Shown: in pieces, positions 23,083 to 31,835 of the stretch
Numbering within the stretch: position 1 is the stretch's first letter
How the letters are laid out: each line of letters starts with the position of its first letter
Source: a bacterium
GTDB lineage: Bacteria; Desulfobacterota; Deferrisomatia; Deferrisomatales; Deferrisomataceae
Length of the DNA: 33,202 nt
Assembly (NCBI GenBank): GCA_027021615.1
Contig: JALUTY010000123.1
Span: forward strand, 1-33,202
Direction of reading: 5' to 3'
Position numbers and translations under genes: made by a program
Notes under the pieces: generated by a model
Database searches by the model: none
The model's input: the letters and a program-made list of their open reading frames with translations, nothing else
Told to the model about the DNA's origin: nothing

Positions 23083-25812
23083 TTGGATCGCCGAGACCAC
23101 TTATCCGCCTTTTTCCGAACCAAGCTCTCCCCTCCCCCGGGTCGACCGACCACGGTACGGCGCCGCCACCTGGACGCGGTGTTCCGGGCCGCGGAGCGCG
23201 CGCGGCTGGTGGTGATCTGCGCGCCGGCCGGGTTCGGAAAGACCACGGTGATGGCCGAGTGGCGGGGCCGCCTGAAGGAGCAGGGGATCGCGACGGGATG
23301 GCTCACCCTGGACGAGGGGGACGACGACGTCAGCCGGTTCCTTGTCCACCTGAGGGCGGCCATGGGCGCGATCGACCCGGCCTGCGGGACCTCTTCCCAG
23401 GAGGAGTACAGCGCGGAGAAGCCGGCTGCCGGGATGCTGATGGATCTGCTGGAGTGCGTGGCCTCGCAGGAGGCCCCGTTCGCTCTGTTTCTCGACGACT
23501 ACGAGACGATCCGCAACCCGGAGGTCCATAAGGCCCTCCGGCGGGTGCTGCGTGTGGTCCCGCCGGCCGGACGCATCATCGTGGGCACCCGGCGGGAGCC
23601 CGAGCTGGGGCTGGCCCGCCTGCGGGCCCACGGCCTGTTGACGGAGATCGGGCCGCCTGAGCTCCGATTCCGGCGGGACGAGACGCAGGAGTTCTTCCTG
23701 GACAAGCACGGCCTGGACCTGGAGCCGGAGGACCTCGACCGGCTCCAGCGGTGCACCGAGGGGTGGGCCGTGGGCCTTCAGCTCGCGGCCCTGGCCCTGG
23801 GGGCGAGCCCCGACCCGAAGGCGATCCTCCAGTCGTTCTCCGGCTCGTTCGCCGACGTGGCCGACTATCTGGCCGAGGACGTTCTGGCCCGCCAACCGGA
23901 GTCGGTGCGGGAGTTCCTGCTCGTGACGAGCGTGCTCGACCGGCTGTGCGGCCCCCTGTGTGACGCGCTCACGGGTCGCTCCGACGGCTACGAGATGCTC
24001 GAGCAGCTGGAAAAGGCCAACCTGTTTCTCCTCCCCTTGGACGCCGAGAAGCGGTGGTACCGTTATCACAACGCCTTTGGCCAGTTTCTTCGGGCGCGGC
24101 TCGAACGGGGGTTCCGGGGACGGGTGGCCAGGCTGCACATCGCCGCCGCAGAGTGGTTCGAACGGGCCGGCCAGCCGGTGGAGGCGATCGGACACCTGCT
24201 GCAGGCCGGGGAGGAGGAGCGGGCCGCGGCCCTGATGGCGGAGTGCGCGAGGGACCTGGTCGAGCGGTTCGGTCAGTCGGGAACCGTGATCGGGTGGGTG
24301 GAGCGGCTTCCGGCGGACGTGGTCGACCGGTACCCCCGGCTGCGGTTCGCCTATGCCTCGGCGTTGTCGCTGCGACACCGGTACGAGGAGGCCTGCGGCG
24401 TGCTGGACCGGCTGCGCACCTCCAAGGTGGCGCAGCGCGCGGCGCCGGAGGAGCTGGACGAGATCAACGCGGTTCGGGCCATGGCCCTGGTCTTTGCCGA
24501 TCGGGTGCAGGAAAGCCACCGGGCCGCCCAGGAAGGCTTCGAGAACCTGGCCCCCCAGAGCACGTTCGCCCACGGCTTGATCGGCAATGTGTTCGCCTAC
24601 CACCTGGTGGCCACGAACCAGTTCGACCGGGCCGAGGCCCTGGTCACCGCCGCCCGCAGGAGCAACCTTCGGATCCGGTCCGACTTTGCCGCTGTGTACT
24701 CCCTGTGCATCGAAGGCGTGCTCCGGCTGGCCCAGGGGCGGCTGGGAGAGGCGATCGCCACGTACCGCAGGGCGTTGGAGCTCTCCCGGGAGCTGGTCTC
24801 GGGATACTCCGTTCCGGGCGCCCTGGCCGCGGCCCTCTTGGCCGAGGCCCTTTACGAGCGTGACGAGCTCGACGAGGCCGGTGACCTGATCTCGGCGCAC
24901 CTGCCCCTCCTGCGGGAGAGCGGGCTGCTGGACGCGATCCTGATCGGCTATATCACGCTGGCCAGGGTCGTGGAGTACAAGGGAGATCCGGCCCGGGCCG
25001 ATCGGATTCTGGCCGAGGTGGAGCAGATCGGCCGCGACCGGGGGATGTTGAGGCTCGTGGCGGTGGTGAACCGGGAGCGGGCGCGGCTGTTCCTGGCCCG
25101 GGGGGACCTGACCCGCGCCGGGGAGGCGGCCGAGCGGGCCGAACGCAGGCACATCTGGGAGCCGTTCGTGGGCCGGTGCATGCCCGCCTCCGATCCGGAG
25201 ACGGGGGCGATCTCCCAGATCCGACTGCTTCTTCGGAGGGGGAACGCCGCCGAGGCCTTGGCACGGATTCGCCACGAGCTGCCCAGGGCGGAGAGCTCGG
25301 GACGGTTTCGGCAGGTGCTCAAGCTGCTGTGCCTGCAGGCCTTGGCCCTGGCCGCGACAGGCCAGCACCGGGAGGCCCTGCGAGCGTTGCGCGAGGGGCT
25401 TCGCCGTGGGGCGGAGGAAGGCTATGTCCGGACCTTCGCCGACGAGGGCCAGCCCCTGGCGGCCCTGCTGCAGGAGCTCCGTCCGAGCCTCGAGGAGGGA
25501 GGGGCGGCTGCTCCCTCCGGGCTCCCCAGGGAGTACGTGGACCGGATCCTCGTCGCCATGAGAGTTGCCCTGGGCTCCTCCGGGGAGCGGACCGCCCCGG
25601 ACGAGCAGGCTCCGCTGGAGCCGCTTTCGGAGCGGGAGCTCTCCGTCCTGGAGCTCTTGGCACTGGGGTTGTCCAACAAAGAGATGGCAGACCGCTTGTG
25701 CGTGTCCGAGAGCACGGTGCGCTTCCATCTACGAAACATCTACCCCAAGCTGCACGCCAAAAACCGGACCCAAGCGATCCTTAAAGGCCGCAGGTACGGG
25801 CTCATCCCCTGA
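23083..25812 (+). CDS. MalT-like LuxR-family ATP-dependent transcriptional regulator
   Basis: About 909 residues from TTG at 23083. A TTG at 23023 would add 20 residues but lies almost on the predicted transcription start. Order: N-terminal RTKLSPPPGRP entry; STAND/NB-ARC-type ATPase with Walker A CAPAGFGKTT (K53) and Walker B-like FALFLDDYE; winged-helix region; a long TPR-like superhelix (about 370-800); and a C-terminal LuxR helix-turn-helix (PLSERELSVLELLALGLSNK, then EMADRLCVSESTVRFHL). This is the MalT/LAL activator design: a ligand bound by the superhelix and ATP permit DNA binding. It is followed by a catabolic cluster and divergent from the EthD gene, so an inducer from that pathway is a reasonable guess. 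Confidence 0.9.
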   Translation: MDRRDHLSAFFRTKLSPPPGRPTTVRRRHLDAVFRAAERARLVVICAPAGFGKTTVMAEWRGRLKEQGIATGWLTLDEGDDDVSRFLVHLRAAMGAIDPACGTSSQEEYSAEKPAAGMLMDLLECVASQEAPFALFLDDYETIRNPEVHKALRRVLRVVPPAGRIIVGTRREPELGLARLRAHGLLTEIGPPELRFRRDETQEFFLDKHGLDLEPEDLDRLQRCTEGWAVGLQLAALALGASPDPKAILQSFSGSFADVADYLAEDVLARQPESVREFLLVTSVLDRLCGPLCDALTGRSDGYEMLEQLEKANLFLLPLDAEKRWYRYHNAFGQFLRARLERGFRGRVARLHIAAAEWFERAGQPVEAIGHLLQAGEEERAAALMAECARDLVERFGQSGTVIGWVERLPADVVDRYPRLRFAYASALSLRHRYEEACGVLDRLRTSKVAQRAAPEELDEINAVRAMALVFADRVQESHRAAQEGFENLAPQSTFAHGLIGNVFAYHLVATNQFDRAEALVTAARRSNLRIRSDFAAVYSLCIEGVLRLAQGRLGEAIATYRRALELSRELVSGYSVPGALAAALLAEALYERDELDEAGDLISAHLPLLRESGLLDAILIGYITLARVVEYKGDPARADRILAEVEQIGRDRGMLRLVAVVNRERARLFLARGDLTRAGEAAERAERRHIWEPFVGRCMPASDPETGAISQIRLLLRRGNAAEALARIRHELPRAESSGRFRQVLKLLCLQALALAATGQHREALRALREGLRRGAEEGYVRTFADEGQPLAALLQELRPSLEEGGAAAPSGLPREYVDRILVAMRVALGSSGERTAPDEQAPLEPLSERELSVLELLALGLSNKEMADRLCVSESTVRFHLRNIYPKLHAKNRTQAILKGRRYGLIP

Positions 25813-26025
25813 CCCCGCCCCCGGTCTCGAGCCACCTCTCCCATCGAACCATGGCTCTTCTCGCCGGCGTCTCCTGTCTTTCCCGACAGGCGGCCCCGAC
25901 ACCCACCACCCATAACCGTCCTCTCGGACGGTCTGGCCTTTAAGATCCCCGACTACCCTCGTTCTCCACATCCCCCTAACCCAACTCGCACGGGCCGGCC
26001 CGGAGCCGGCCGGGAAGGAGAACCC
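25813..26025. promoter_or_regulatory. Leader with three hairpins before the SDR operon
   Basis: Three perfect inverted repeats: CCTGTC/GACAGG (25873-25890), ACCGTCC-TCTC-GGACGGT (25915-25932) and GGCCGGC/GCCGGCC (25993-26011). The last ends 3 bases before the SD (AAGGAG, 26015-26020) of the SDR gene. The second is a plausible operator; TTTAAGAT follows it (about 25938). No clear -35/-10 pair is seen. Confidence 0.4.
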
Positions 26026-26844
26026 GTGAGAAACGCGATCGATCGGTTTCGTTTGGACGGCAAAGTCGCCCTCGTGACGGGGGCCGCCCGGGGGATCGGG
26101 GCGGCATGCGTCGAGCTCCTGGCCCAGGCCGGGGCCAAGGTTCTCGTCACGGACGTGCTCGACGACCTGGGGCAGAAGACGGCGGAGCGGATCCGGGAGT
26201 CGGGTGCGGAAGCGGTGTACCAGCGGCTGGACGTGACCCGAGAGGACGACTGGGGCGCCGCGGTGACCAAGGCGGTGGACACGTTGGGGGGCCTCCACGT
26301 GGTGGTCAACAACGCGGGCGTCGAGAAGGTGGCGCCCCTTCTCGAGACCACCCTGGAGGACTGGCGCAGGGCCCACGCGGTGAACCTCGAGGGGGTGTTC
26401 CTGGGGACCCGGGCCGCGGTGGACGCGATGCGTCCCGGCGGGGCGTGCGGCCAGGGCGGGTCGGTGGTCAACATCTCGTCGGCCGCGGGGTTCGTGGGGA
26501 TGCCTGGCCTGAGCGCCTACTGCTCCACCAAGGGCGGCGTCAGGCTGTTTACCAAGGCCGTGGCGTTGGAGTGCGGCCGGGCCGGCCTGGGGATCCGGGT
26601 GAACTCGGTCCACCCGGGCGTGATCCAGACCCAGATGCTGGAGGATGCCGCCCCCTCCCTGATCCAGCTCCTGGCCGGCGGCGACGAGGGCCGGTTCCAG
26701 CAGCTCCTCGACGACCTGCACCCCATCGGCCGGCCGGGCCGGCCCGAGGACGTGGCCGCCGCCGTGCTGTTCCTGGCCTCGGACGCGGCCGGGTTCATCA
26801 CGGGCACCGAGCTCGTGGTGGACGGTGGACTCACGGCCCAGTAG
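26026..26844 (+). CDS. Short-chain dehydrogenase/reductase (classical SDR)
   Basis: 272 residues from a GTG with AAGGAG 5 bases upstream. NAD(P)-binding TGAARGIG (18-25), D43 after the second strand (LVTDVL) suggesting NAD preference, NNAG (95-98), and the catalytic set S152, Y165, K169 in NISSAAG ... YCSTKGG. The C-terminal FITGTELVVDGG is the usual SDR ending. It probably oxidises a 3-hydroxyacyl or hydroxysteroid-type substrate in the pathway formed with the following acyl-CoA dehydrogenase and thiolase; the substrate is inferred from context. The acyl-CoA dehydrogenase gene starts 32 bases after its stop. Confidence 0.9.
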   Translation: MRNAIDRFRLDGKVALVTGAARGIGAACVELLAQAGAKVLVTDVLDDLGQKTAERIRESGAEAVYQRLDVTREDDWGAAVTKAVDTLGGLHVVVNNAGVEKVAPLLETTLEDWRRAHAVNLEGVFLGTRAAVDAMRPGGACGQGGSVVNISSAAGFVGMPGLSAYCSTKGGVRLFTKAVALECGRAGLGIRVNSVHPGVIQTQMLEDAAPSLIQLLAGGDEGRFQQLLDDLHPIGRPGRPEDVAAAVLFLASDAAGFITGTELVVDGGLTAQ

Positions 26845-26876
26845 CGACACGCCCGAGGCGTGGCAGGAGGACTCCG

Positions 26877-28142
26877 ATGTCGTACTTCGACCTGAGCCCC
26901 GACCTGACTTGGGAAGACCTGGCGGTGCGCGCGGCCGTGCACAAGTTCGCGGCAGAGGTGATGCGGCCGATCGCCCACGATCTGGACCGGATGAGCCCCG
27001 ACGAGGTGGTGGCCGAAGGGTCACCCCTGTACGACTTCTACCGCCAGGCCTACGGGCTGGGCTACCACAAGGCGTTCTTCCCGGCCGAGCTGGGAGGGCC
27101 GGGGTTCAGCCCCCGCCAGAAGCTGATCGCCCTGGAGGAGATGGGCTGGGGCAGCTTTGGGCTCTCGGTGGCCCTGGGGGTGGCCTCGTTCCCGTTCTAC
27201 TTCCTGCTGGCCAGCGGGAACGAGACCCTGATCCAGAGGTACACGCTTCCCTACCTGGCCTGCGCCGACGGCTCGATCCGGGGGTGCTGGGGCATCACCG
27301 AGCCCAACCACGGCTCGGACGTGATCCAGTTCGGTGAGGCGTTCTTCTCCGAGCCGGGCCGTAAGGCGGACGTTCGGGCCTTCCGCGACGGGGAGGAGTG
27401 GGTGATCCGCGGGCAGAAGTCCGCCTGGGTCTCCGGAGCCACGGTCGCGACCCACTGCCTGCTCCACGTCCAGCTCGACGAGTCCAAGGGGCTCGCCGGG
27501 GGTGGGGTGTGCATCGTTCCCCTGGACCTGCCGGGCGTGAAAAAGGGCCGACCCCTGGACAAGCTCGGCCAGAGGGACCTGAACCAAGGGGAGCTCTTTT
27601 TCGACGAGGTGCGCATTCCTGCCGACCACATGCTGGTGGGCCCGGACCAGTACGAGGGGACGGTTCAAGCCATCCTGGCCGTTGCCAACACGTGCATGGG
27701 AGCCTGGGCCACGGGCCTGGCCCGGGCGGCCTTGGACGAGAGCCTGAGCTGGGTGAAAGACCGCGTGCAAGGGGGCAAACCCCTGATCGAGCACTACTCC
27801 ATGAAGCAGCGGATCTTCACCCTCTTCCGCCGGGTGGAGCTGTCCCGGCAGATGGCCCGGGCGGCTGGGGGCCTCAACCTGGACAACCCCACGCCCTTTG
27901 TCGAGTACTCCCTGGCCGCCAAGGTGAGCTGCACCGAGCTCGCCTTTGCCAACGCCCACGACGCGGTCCAGATCTTCGGCGGCAGCGGCCTGAGCCGGGA
28001 GTACCCGGTGGAGAAGCTCTTCCGGGACGCCCGGGCCGCAATGATCGAGGACGGCAACAACGAGGTGCTGGCCCGCAAGGGCGGGCTCGTGGTGGGCGAG
28101 ACCTACCCGCGGGTGAGCCGGGGGCGTCCCGCTGCCGACTGA
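26877..28142 (+). CDS. Acyl-CoA dehydrogenase family protein
   Basis: 421 residues from ATG at 26877 (AGGAGG 6 bases upstream). FAD-dependent alpha,beta-desaturation of an acyl-CoA ester is expected. Visible: an N-terminal helical domain, WGITEPNHGSD (138-148) contacting FAD, the middle beta domain with VIRGQKSAWVSG (176-187), and a C-terminal helical domain with QIFGGSGLSREYPVEKLFRDAR (365-386). At the place of the usual YEGT-x-E catalytic loop the sequence reads MIEDGNNEV (389-397), with E391 aligned to the catalytic base by eye. This variant loop marks it as a divergent subgroup, perhaps for a bulky or cyclic substrate. Same operon as the SDR and thiolase genes. Confidence 0.88.
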   Translation: MSYFDLSPDLTWEDLAVRAAVHKFAAEVMRPIAHDLDRMSPDEVVAEGSPLYDFYRQAYGLGYHKAFFPAELGGPGFSPRQKLIALEEMGWGSFGLSVALGVASFPFYFLLASGNETLIQRYTLPYLACADGSIRGCWGITEPNHGSDVIQFGEAFFSEPGRKADVRAFRDGEEWVIRGQKSAWVSGATVATHCLLHVQLDESKGLAGGGVCIVPLDLPGVKKGRPLDKLGQRDLNQGELFFDEVRIPADHMLVGPDQYEGTVQAILAVANTCMGAWATGLARAALDESLSWVKDRVQGGKPLIEHYSMKQRIFTLFRRVELSRQMARAAGGLNLDNPTPFVEYSLAAKVSCTELAFANAHDAVQIFGGSGLSREYPVEKLFRDARAAMIEDGNNEVLARKGGLVVGETYPRVSRGRPAAD

Positions 28143-28187
28143 GCCGGCCCTGTCGGGGGACCGGCCGACGGATCGAAGGAGAACCGG

Positions 28188-29432
28188 ATGGGTGAGGTGT
28201 ATGTCGTAGGCGTGTCCATGACCAAGTTCGGGCCCCACCCGGGCAAGGGGGTCAAAGACCTCGCCCGCGAAGCCGTGGCCGCGTGCCTGGCCGACGCGGG
28301 GGCGGAGGTCTCGGCCGTGGAGGCCGCGTTCTACGCCAATGCGGTGCAGGACTGGGTGGAGGGGCAGGTCACGATCGGCGGGCAGATCGCGCTGCGGGAG
28401 GCCGGGATCCAGCGGGTCCCGATCGTCAACGTGGAGAACGCGTGCGCGTCGGGATCCACCGCGCTGTGGCTGGCGGTAAACTATCTGCGGGCCGGGCAGG
28501 CGGATGTGGTGCTGGCCGTGGGCACCGAGAAGATGGTGTTCCCGGACGACCGCGAGCGGATGGGCCGCGTGATGAAGGCCTTCGAGGGCGGGATCGACAT
28601 CTACGACATCCAGGCCACGTTCGACCGGCTCGCCGCCGAGGGCGCCGGGGTGGACGCGGGCGGCGGCGAGGGGCACCGCAGCCTGTTCATGGAGATCTAC
28701 GCGAACCTGGCCCGGGCCCACATGAGGCGGTTCGGAACCACCCAGCGCCAGATGGCGGTGGTGGCGTCCAAGAACCATTATCACGCGTCCCTGAACCCCA
28801 AGTGCCATTACAACCGCGAGATGAGCGTCGAGGAGGTCCTGGCGGGTCGTCCCCTGGGCTACCCGCTCACGGTCCCGATGTGCTCGCCCCTGAGCGACGG
28901 CGCGGCCGCCGCCCTGGTGTGCACCGAGGCGGGCCTTCGTCGGCTGGGCGTCCCGCGGGCGGCCGCCGCACGGATCCGGGCGTGCGTGCTGGCCAGCTCG
29001 TCGGAGCGGGAGTTCGGGGACCTCGAGGACCACATCTGCCGCCGGGCGGCGTTCCGCGCGTACGAGCAGGCCGGGGTGGGCCCGGAGGACATCGACGTTG
29101 CGGAGGTTCACGACGCGGCCAGCTTCGGCGAGATCTTCCAGTCCGAGCTCCTGGGCTTCTGCCCGATCGGCGAGGGCGGGCCCCTGGCGGAGAGCGGGGC
29201 GACCCGGCTGGGGGGGCGGATCCCGATCAACGTTTCGGGCGGGCTCGAGTCCAAGGGCCACCCCATCGGCGCCACCGGCCTGGGGCAGATCTACGAGCTG
29301 GTCGTCCAGCTCCGCGGCCGGGCCGGGGCCCGACAGGTGGAGGGGGCGCGCCTGGCGATCCAGGAGAACGGCGGCGGGCTCCTGGGCGTGGAGGAGGCCA
29401 GCGCGGTGGTGACGATTCTGGGCAGGGATTGA
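28188..29432 (+). CDS. Thiolase, SCP-x type
   Basis: 414 residues from ATG at 28188 (AAGGAG 5 bases upstream). Thiolase fold with nucleophilic C86 in NVENACASGSTA, the HDAASFGEI segment taking the place of the usual NEAFA loop, and GGLESKGHPIGATG with the catalytic His. The C-terminal CxG motif of classical thiolases is replaced by IQENGGGLLG. These changes are those of the SCP-x/lipid-transfer type thiolases used for sterol-like or branched side chains. It would cleave a 3-ketoacyl-CoA made by the SDR in this operon. A hairpin (GCCGG near 28143 with CCGGC near 28161) lies in the preceding 45-base gap. Confidence 0.88.
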   Translation: MGEVYVVGVSMTKFGPHPGKGVKDLAREAVAACLADAGAEVSAVEAAFYANAVQDWVEGQVTIGGQIALREAGIQRVPIVNVENACASGSTALWLAVNYLRAGQADVVLAVGTEKMVFPDDRERMGRVMKAFEGGIDIYDIQATFDRLAAEGAGVDAGGGEGHRSLFMEIYANLARAHMRRFGTTQRQMAVVASKNHYHASLNPKCHYNREMSVEEVLAGRPLGYPLTVPMCSPLSDGAAAALVCTEAGLRRLGVPRAAAARIRACVLASSSEREFGDLEDHICRRAAFRAYEQAGVGPEDIDVAEVHDAASFGEIFQSELLGFCPIGEGGPLAESGATRLGGRIPINVSGGLESKGHPIGATGLGQIYELVVQLRGRAGARQVEGARLAIQENGGGLLGVEEASAVVTILGRD

Positions 29433-29436
29433 TTAC

Positions 29437-29700
29437 TAAGGCCTACGAAGGTATTGCCGGACGCGGGTGGGGGACTGGCTCCGGCCGGGCGCGAGTGCGG
29501 CACCCTTTTCGCCGCGCCTTCGCATGCCGTTGTCAGCCCGGTAGGCCGGGGCGCCGGTGGCGGAAGTTCCGGAACTTCCAAAGCGATTCCTGCTTGGTGA
29601 GGGCGCGGCGACGTGAGGGGCCGCGCCCGGCTCTCCACCAGCCCCCCACCCGCTGGTTCCCTTGTGAACGCCGGAGATCTGGCAATACTTCCGTTGGTAT
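29437..29700. repeat. Intergenic repeat element, copy D
   Basis: The left end contains CGAAGGTATTGCC (about 29446-29458); the right end GGCAATACTTCCGTTGG (29681-29697) is its imperfect inverse. Inside, TCGCCGCGCC (29509-29518) pairs perfectly with GGCGCGGCGA (29602-29611). The phrase GGCTCCGGCCGGGCGCGAGT matches copy A, and the module CCCGGCTCTCCACCAGCC (from 29626) matches the others. It abuts copy B. Confidence 0.65.
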
Positions 29701-29701
29701 T

Positions 29702-29978
29702 AATATTAACCTGGCGGCAAAATAGGCGCGGCACCTCGGAGGGCGGGACAAGGGACCTGCCTCCGGTCGGGCGCGAAGCCGGGCATCGAGATTCGCCGCG
29801 CAGGCACGGGGCCGAAGAGCTGGTTTCATGACAACTCGGTGCAATCCAAACCCTTTCGCGGTCCGAGCGTCAGAGGCGCTGCGCGGCGAGCTAAGGGGCC
29901 GCACCCGGCTCTCCGGCAGGTCCCTTGTCCCCTCCGAGCAGGGAGCGATAGCGCCTGTTTATCCGCCGGGTTAATAAT
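29702..29978. repeat. Intergenic repeat element, copy B (best-preserved, 277 bp)
   Basis: The terminal inverted repeats are about 27 bp: left TATTAACCTGGCGGCAAAAT (29704-29723) within 29702-29728, right 29952-29978 containing ATCCGCCGGGTTAATA; 22 of 27 positions pair by eye. An inner stem pairs 29793-29803 with 29879-29889 (TCGCCGCGCAG/CTGCGCGGCGA). The right module is at 29896-29930. No ORF of note. With copy D it fills the 595-base gap 29433-30027 before the second acyl-CoA dehydrogenase. Confidence 0.75.
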
Positions 29979-30027
29979 TCGTCCCCGGCGCGGTGTTTCC
30001 AAAACCCAGCAGTAGGGAGAAGGCAAG

Positions 30028-31764
30028 ATGGCGGACGTGCTGAGACGCGGGGGCGGGTTCCTGACCGGGAAGGTGTCGCCCACGGACGTGTTCGTGCCGG
30101 AGATGTTCGACGCCGAGCAGATGCTGTTCGCGAAGACGGCCCGGGAGTTCATGGACAACGAGGTGATCCCCCTCTCGGACCAGATCGAGGCGAAGGACCT
30201 GGCCATCAGCCGGGAGCTCATCCGCAAGGCCGGGGAGCTTGGGCTCCTGATGGCCGACGTGCCCGAGGCGTACGGCGGCCTCGGGCTGGACAAGTGTTCG
30301 AGCTCGCTCGTGGCGGAGAACCTGTGCGGCCAGGGCTCGTTCCAGACGATGACCATGGCCCACACCGGCATCGGCACGCTGCCGATCGTGTACTACGGCA
30401 CCGAGGCCCAGAGGCAGAAGTACCTTCCGGGCCTGGCGAGCGGGGAGCTGGTGGGCGCCTACTGCCTGACCGAGCCGGGGGCGGGGTCCGACGCCCTGGG
30501 AGCCCGGACCAAGGCGGTGCTCAGCGACGACGGCACCCACTACGTCCTGAACGGCACCAAGCAGTTCATCACCAACGCCGGGTTCGCCGACGTGTTCACC
30601 GTGTTCGCCAAGGTGGACGGCGAGAGGTTCACCGGCTTCGTGCTCGAACGCGACACCCCGGGCCTGTCCCTGGGGCCCGAGGAGCACAAGATGGGCATCA
30701 AGGGGTCCACCACCACCACCGTGATCCTTGAGGACGCCCGGGTGCCGGTGGAGAACGTGCTCGGCGAGGTCGGCCAGGGGCACAAGATCGCGTTCAACAT
30801 TCTGAACATCGGCCGGCTCAAGCTCGGCCTCGGCGCCGTGGGGGTGGCCAAACGCACGATCGAGGAGGCCCTGGCCTACGCGTTGGAGCGCAGGCAGTTC
30901 GGGCGGCGTATCGCCGAGTTCGGGGCGATCCGGGAGAAGCTCGGCTGGATGCTGGCGCGCACGTACGCCGCGGAGTCCGCGGCGTACCGGACCGTGGGCC
31001 TGATCGACGGGCTGCTCGAGGGCACCGAGGACAAGTACGGCCCCGCCGGGCTCGAAGCGATCGAGGAGTACAGCTGCGAGTGCGCGATCGTCAAGGTGTA
31101 CGGCAGCGAGGTGGCCGACTTCGTCACGGACGAGGGGATCCAGATCCTGGGGGGGTACGGGTACTGCGCCGAGTACCCGATGGAGCGCTACTACCGGGAC
31201 AACCGGATCGCCCGGATCTACGAGGGCACGAACGAGATCAACCGGATCGTGGTGGCGAGCATGCTGCTCCGGAAGGCCGCGGCCGGGGCCCTCCCGCTGC
31301 TCGAGGCGGCCCGGGACGCGGTCGGGCCGGCGGCGCCCGCCGGCGGGCTCCTGGGCCCCGAGCGGGCGGCCGTGGCCAACCTCAAGCGGCTCGCACTCCG
31401 GGTCATGGCCGAAGCGGCCCGCGCGTACGGAAAGGCCGTGGGCCGGCACCAGGGGGTCGTCCTGCGGCTTGCGGATCTGGTGATCGGGGCGTACGTGGCC
31501 GAGTCCGCGGTGCTGCGTGCGCTGCGCGACGCGCAGGAGCGCGGGAAGGAGCGGGCGGCGCTGCCCCTGTCCGCGGTCCGGCTGGTGTGTGCGGAGGTGG
31601 TGGACGCAGCGGGCCCCCGCGCCCGGCAGTGCCTGACGGCCATGGGTGCGGAGGACCGGCTTGCCGACGCCCACCGCCTGGCCCGGCCCGTGCGCACCGA
31701 CGTGGTGGCCGAGCTCGAGACGATCGCGGCCCGGCTGGTGGAGATGGAGCGGCTGGTCTTGTAG
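30028..31764 (+). CDS. Acyl-CoA dehydrogenase with C-terminal extension
   Basis: 578 residues from ATG at 30028 (AGGGAGAAGG a few bases upstream). Canonical acyl-CoA dehydrogenase core (about 25-410): [14 protein letters not shown] (145-158), [45 protein letters not shown] and the catalytic-loop [12 protein letters not shown] with E399. An extra helical domain (about 410-578) follows, as in the longer bacterial FadE-type enzymes. It introduces the trans-2 double bond in fatty acyl-CoA with FAD. It is separated from the upstream thiolase by the two repeat elements, so it probably has its own promoter, and the next thiolase gene follows after 71 bases. Confidence 0.92.
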   Translation: MADVLRRGGGFLTGKVSPTDVFVPEMFDAEQMLFAKTAREFMDNEVIPLSDQIEAKDLAISRELIRKAGELGLLMADVPEAYGGLGLDKCSSSLVAENLCGQGSFQTMTMAHTGIGTLPIVYYGTEAQRQKYLPGLASGELVGAYCLTEPGAGSDALGARTKAVLSDDGTHYVLNGTKQFITNAGFADVFTVFAKVDGERFTGFVLERDTPGLSLGPEEHKMGIKGSTTTTVILEDARVPVENVLGEVGQGHKIAFNILNIGRLKLGLGAVGVAKRTIEEALAYALERRQFGRRIAEFGAIREKLGWMLARTYAAESAAYRTVGLIDGLLEGTEDKYGPAGLEAIEEYSCECAIVKVYGSEVADFVTDEGIQILGGYGYCAEYPMERYYRDNRIARIYEGTNEINRIVVASMLLRKAAAGALPLLEAARDAVGPAAPAGGLLGPERAAVANLKRLALRVMAEAARAYGKAVGRHQGVVLRLADLVIGAYVAESAVLRALRDAQERGKERAALPLSAVRLVCAEVVDAAGPRARQCLTAMGAEDRLADAHRLARPVRTDVVAELETIAARLVEMERLVL

Positions 31765-31835
31765 GAGCAGCGGGCCGGAAGGGCGCGCACCGCCGCATGA
31801 CCATGACACCGACAGACGGAAGGGACGACGGACCG

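Noticed and set aside
23101-25728. Antisense frame of 875 codons opposite the LuxR regulator, and a similar one (27021-29261) opposite the dehydrogenase and thiolase
   Set aside because: Both are shadows of well-supported genes, with biased composition and no domain.
31080-31835. Longer start for the second thiolase at 31080
   Set aside because: The added region reads acyl-CoA dehydrogenase DNA in the wrong frame; conserved thiolase sequence begins at 31836.
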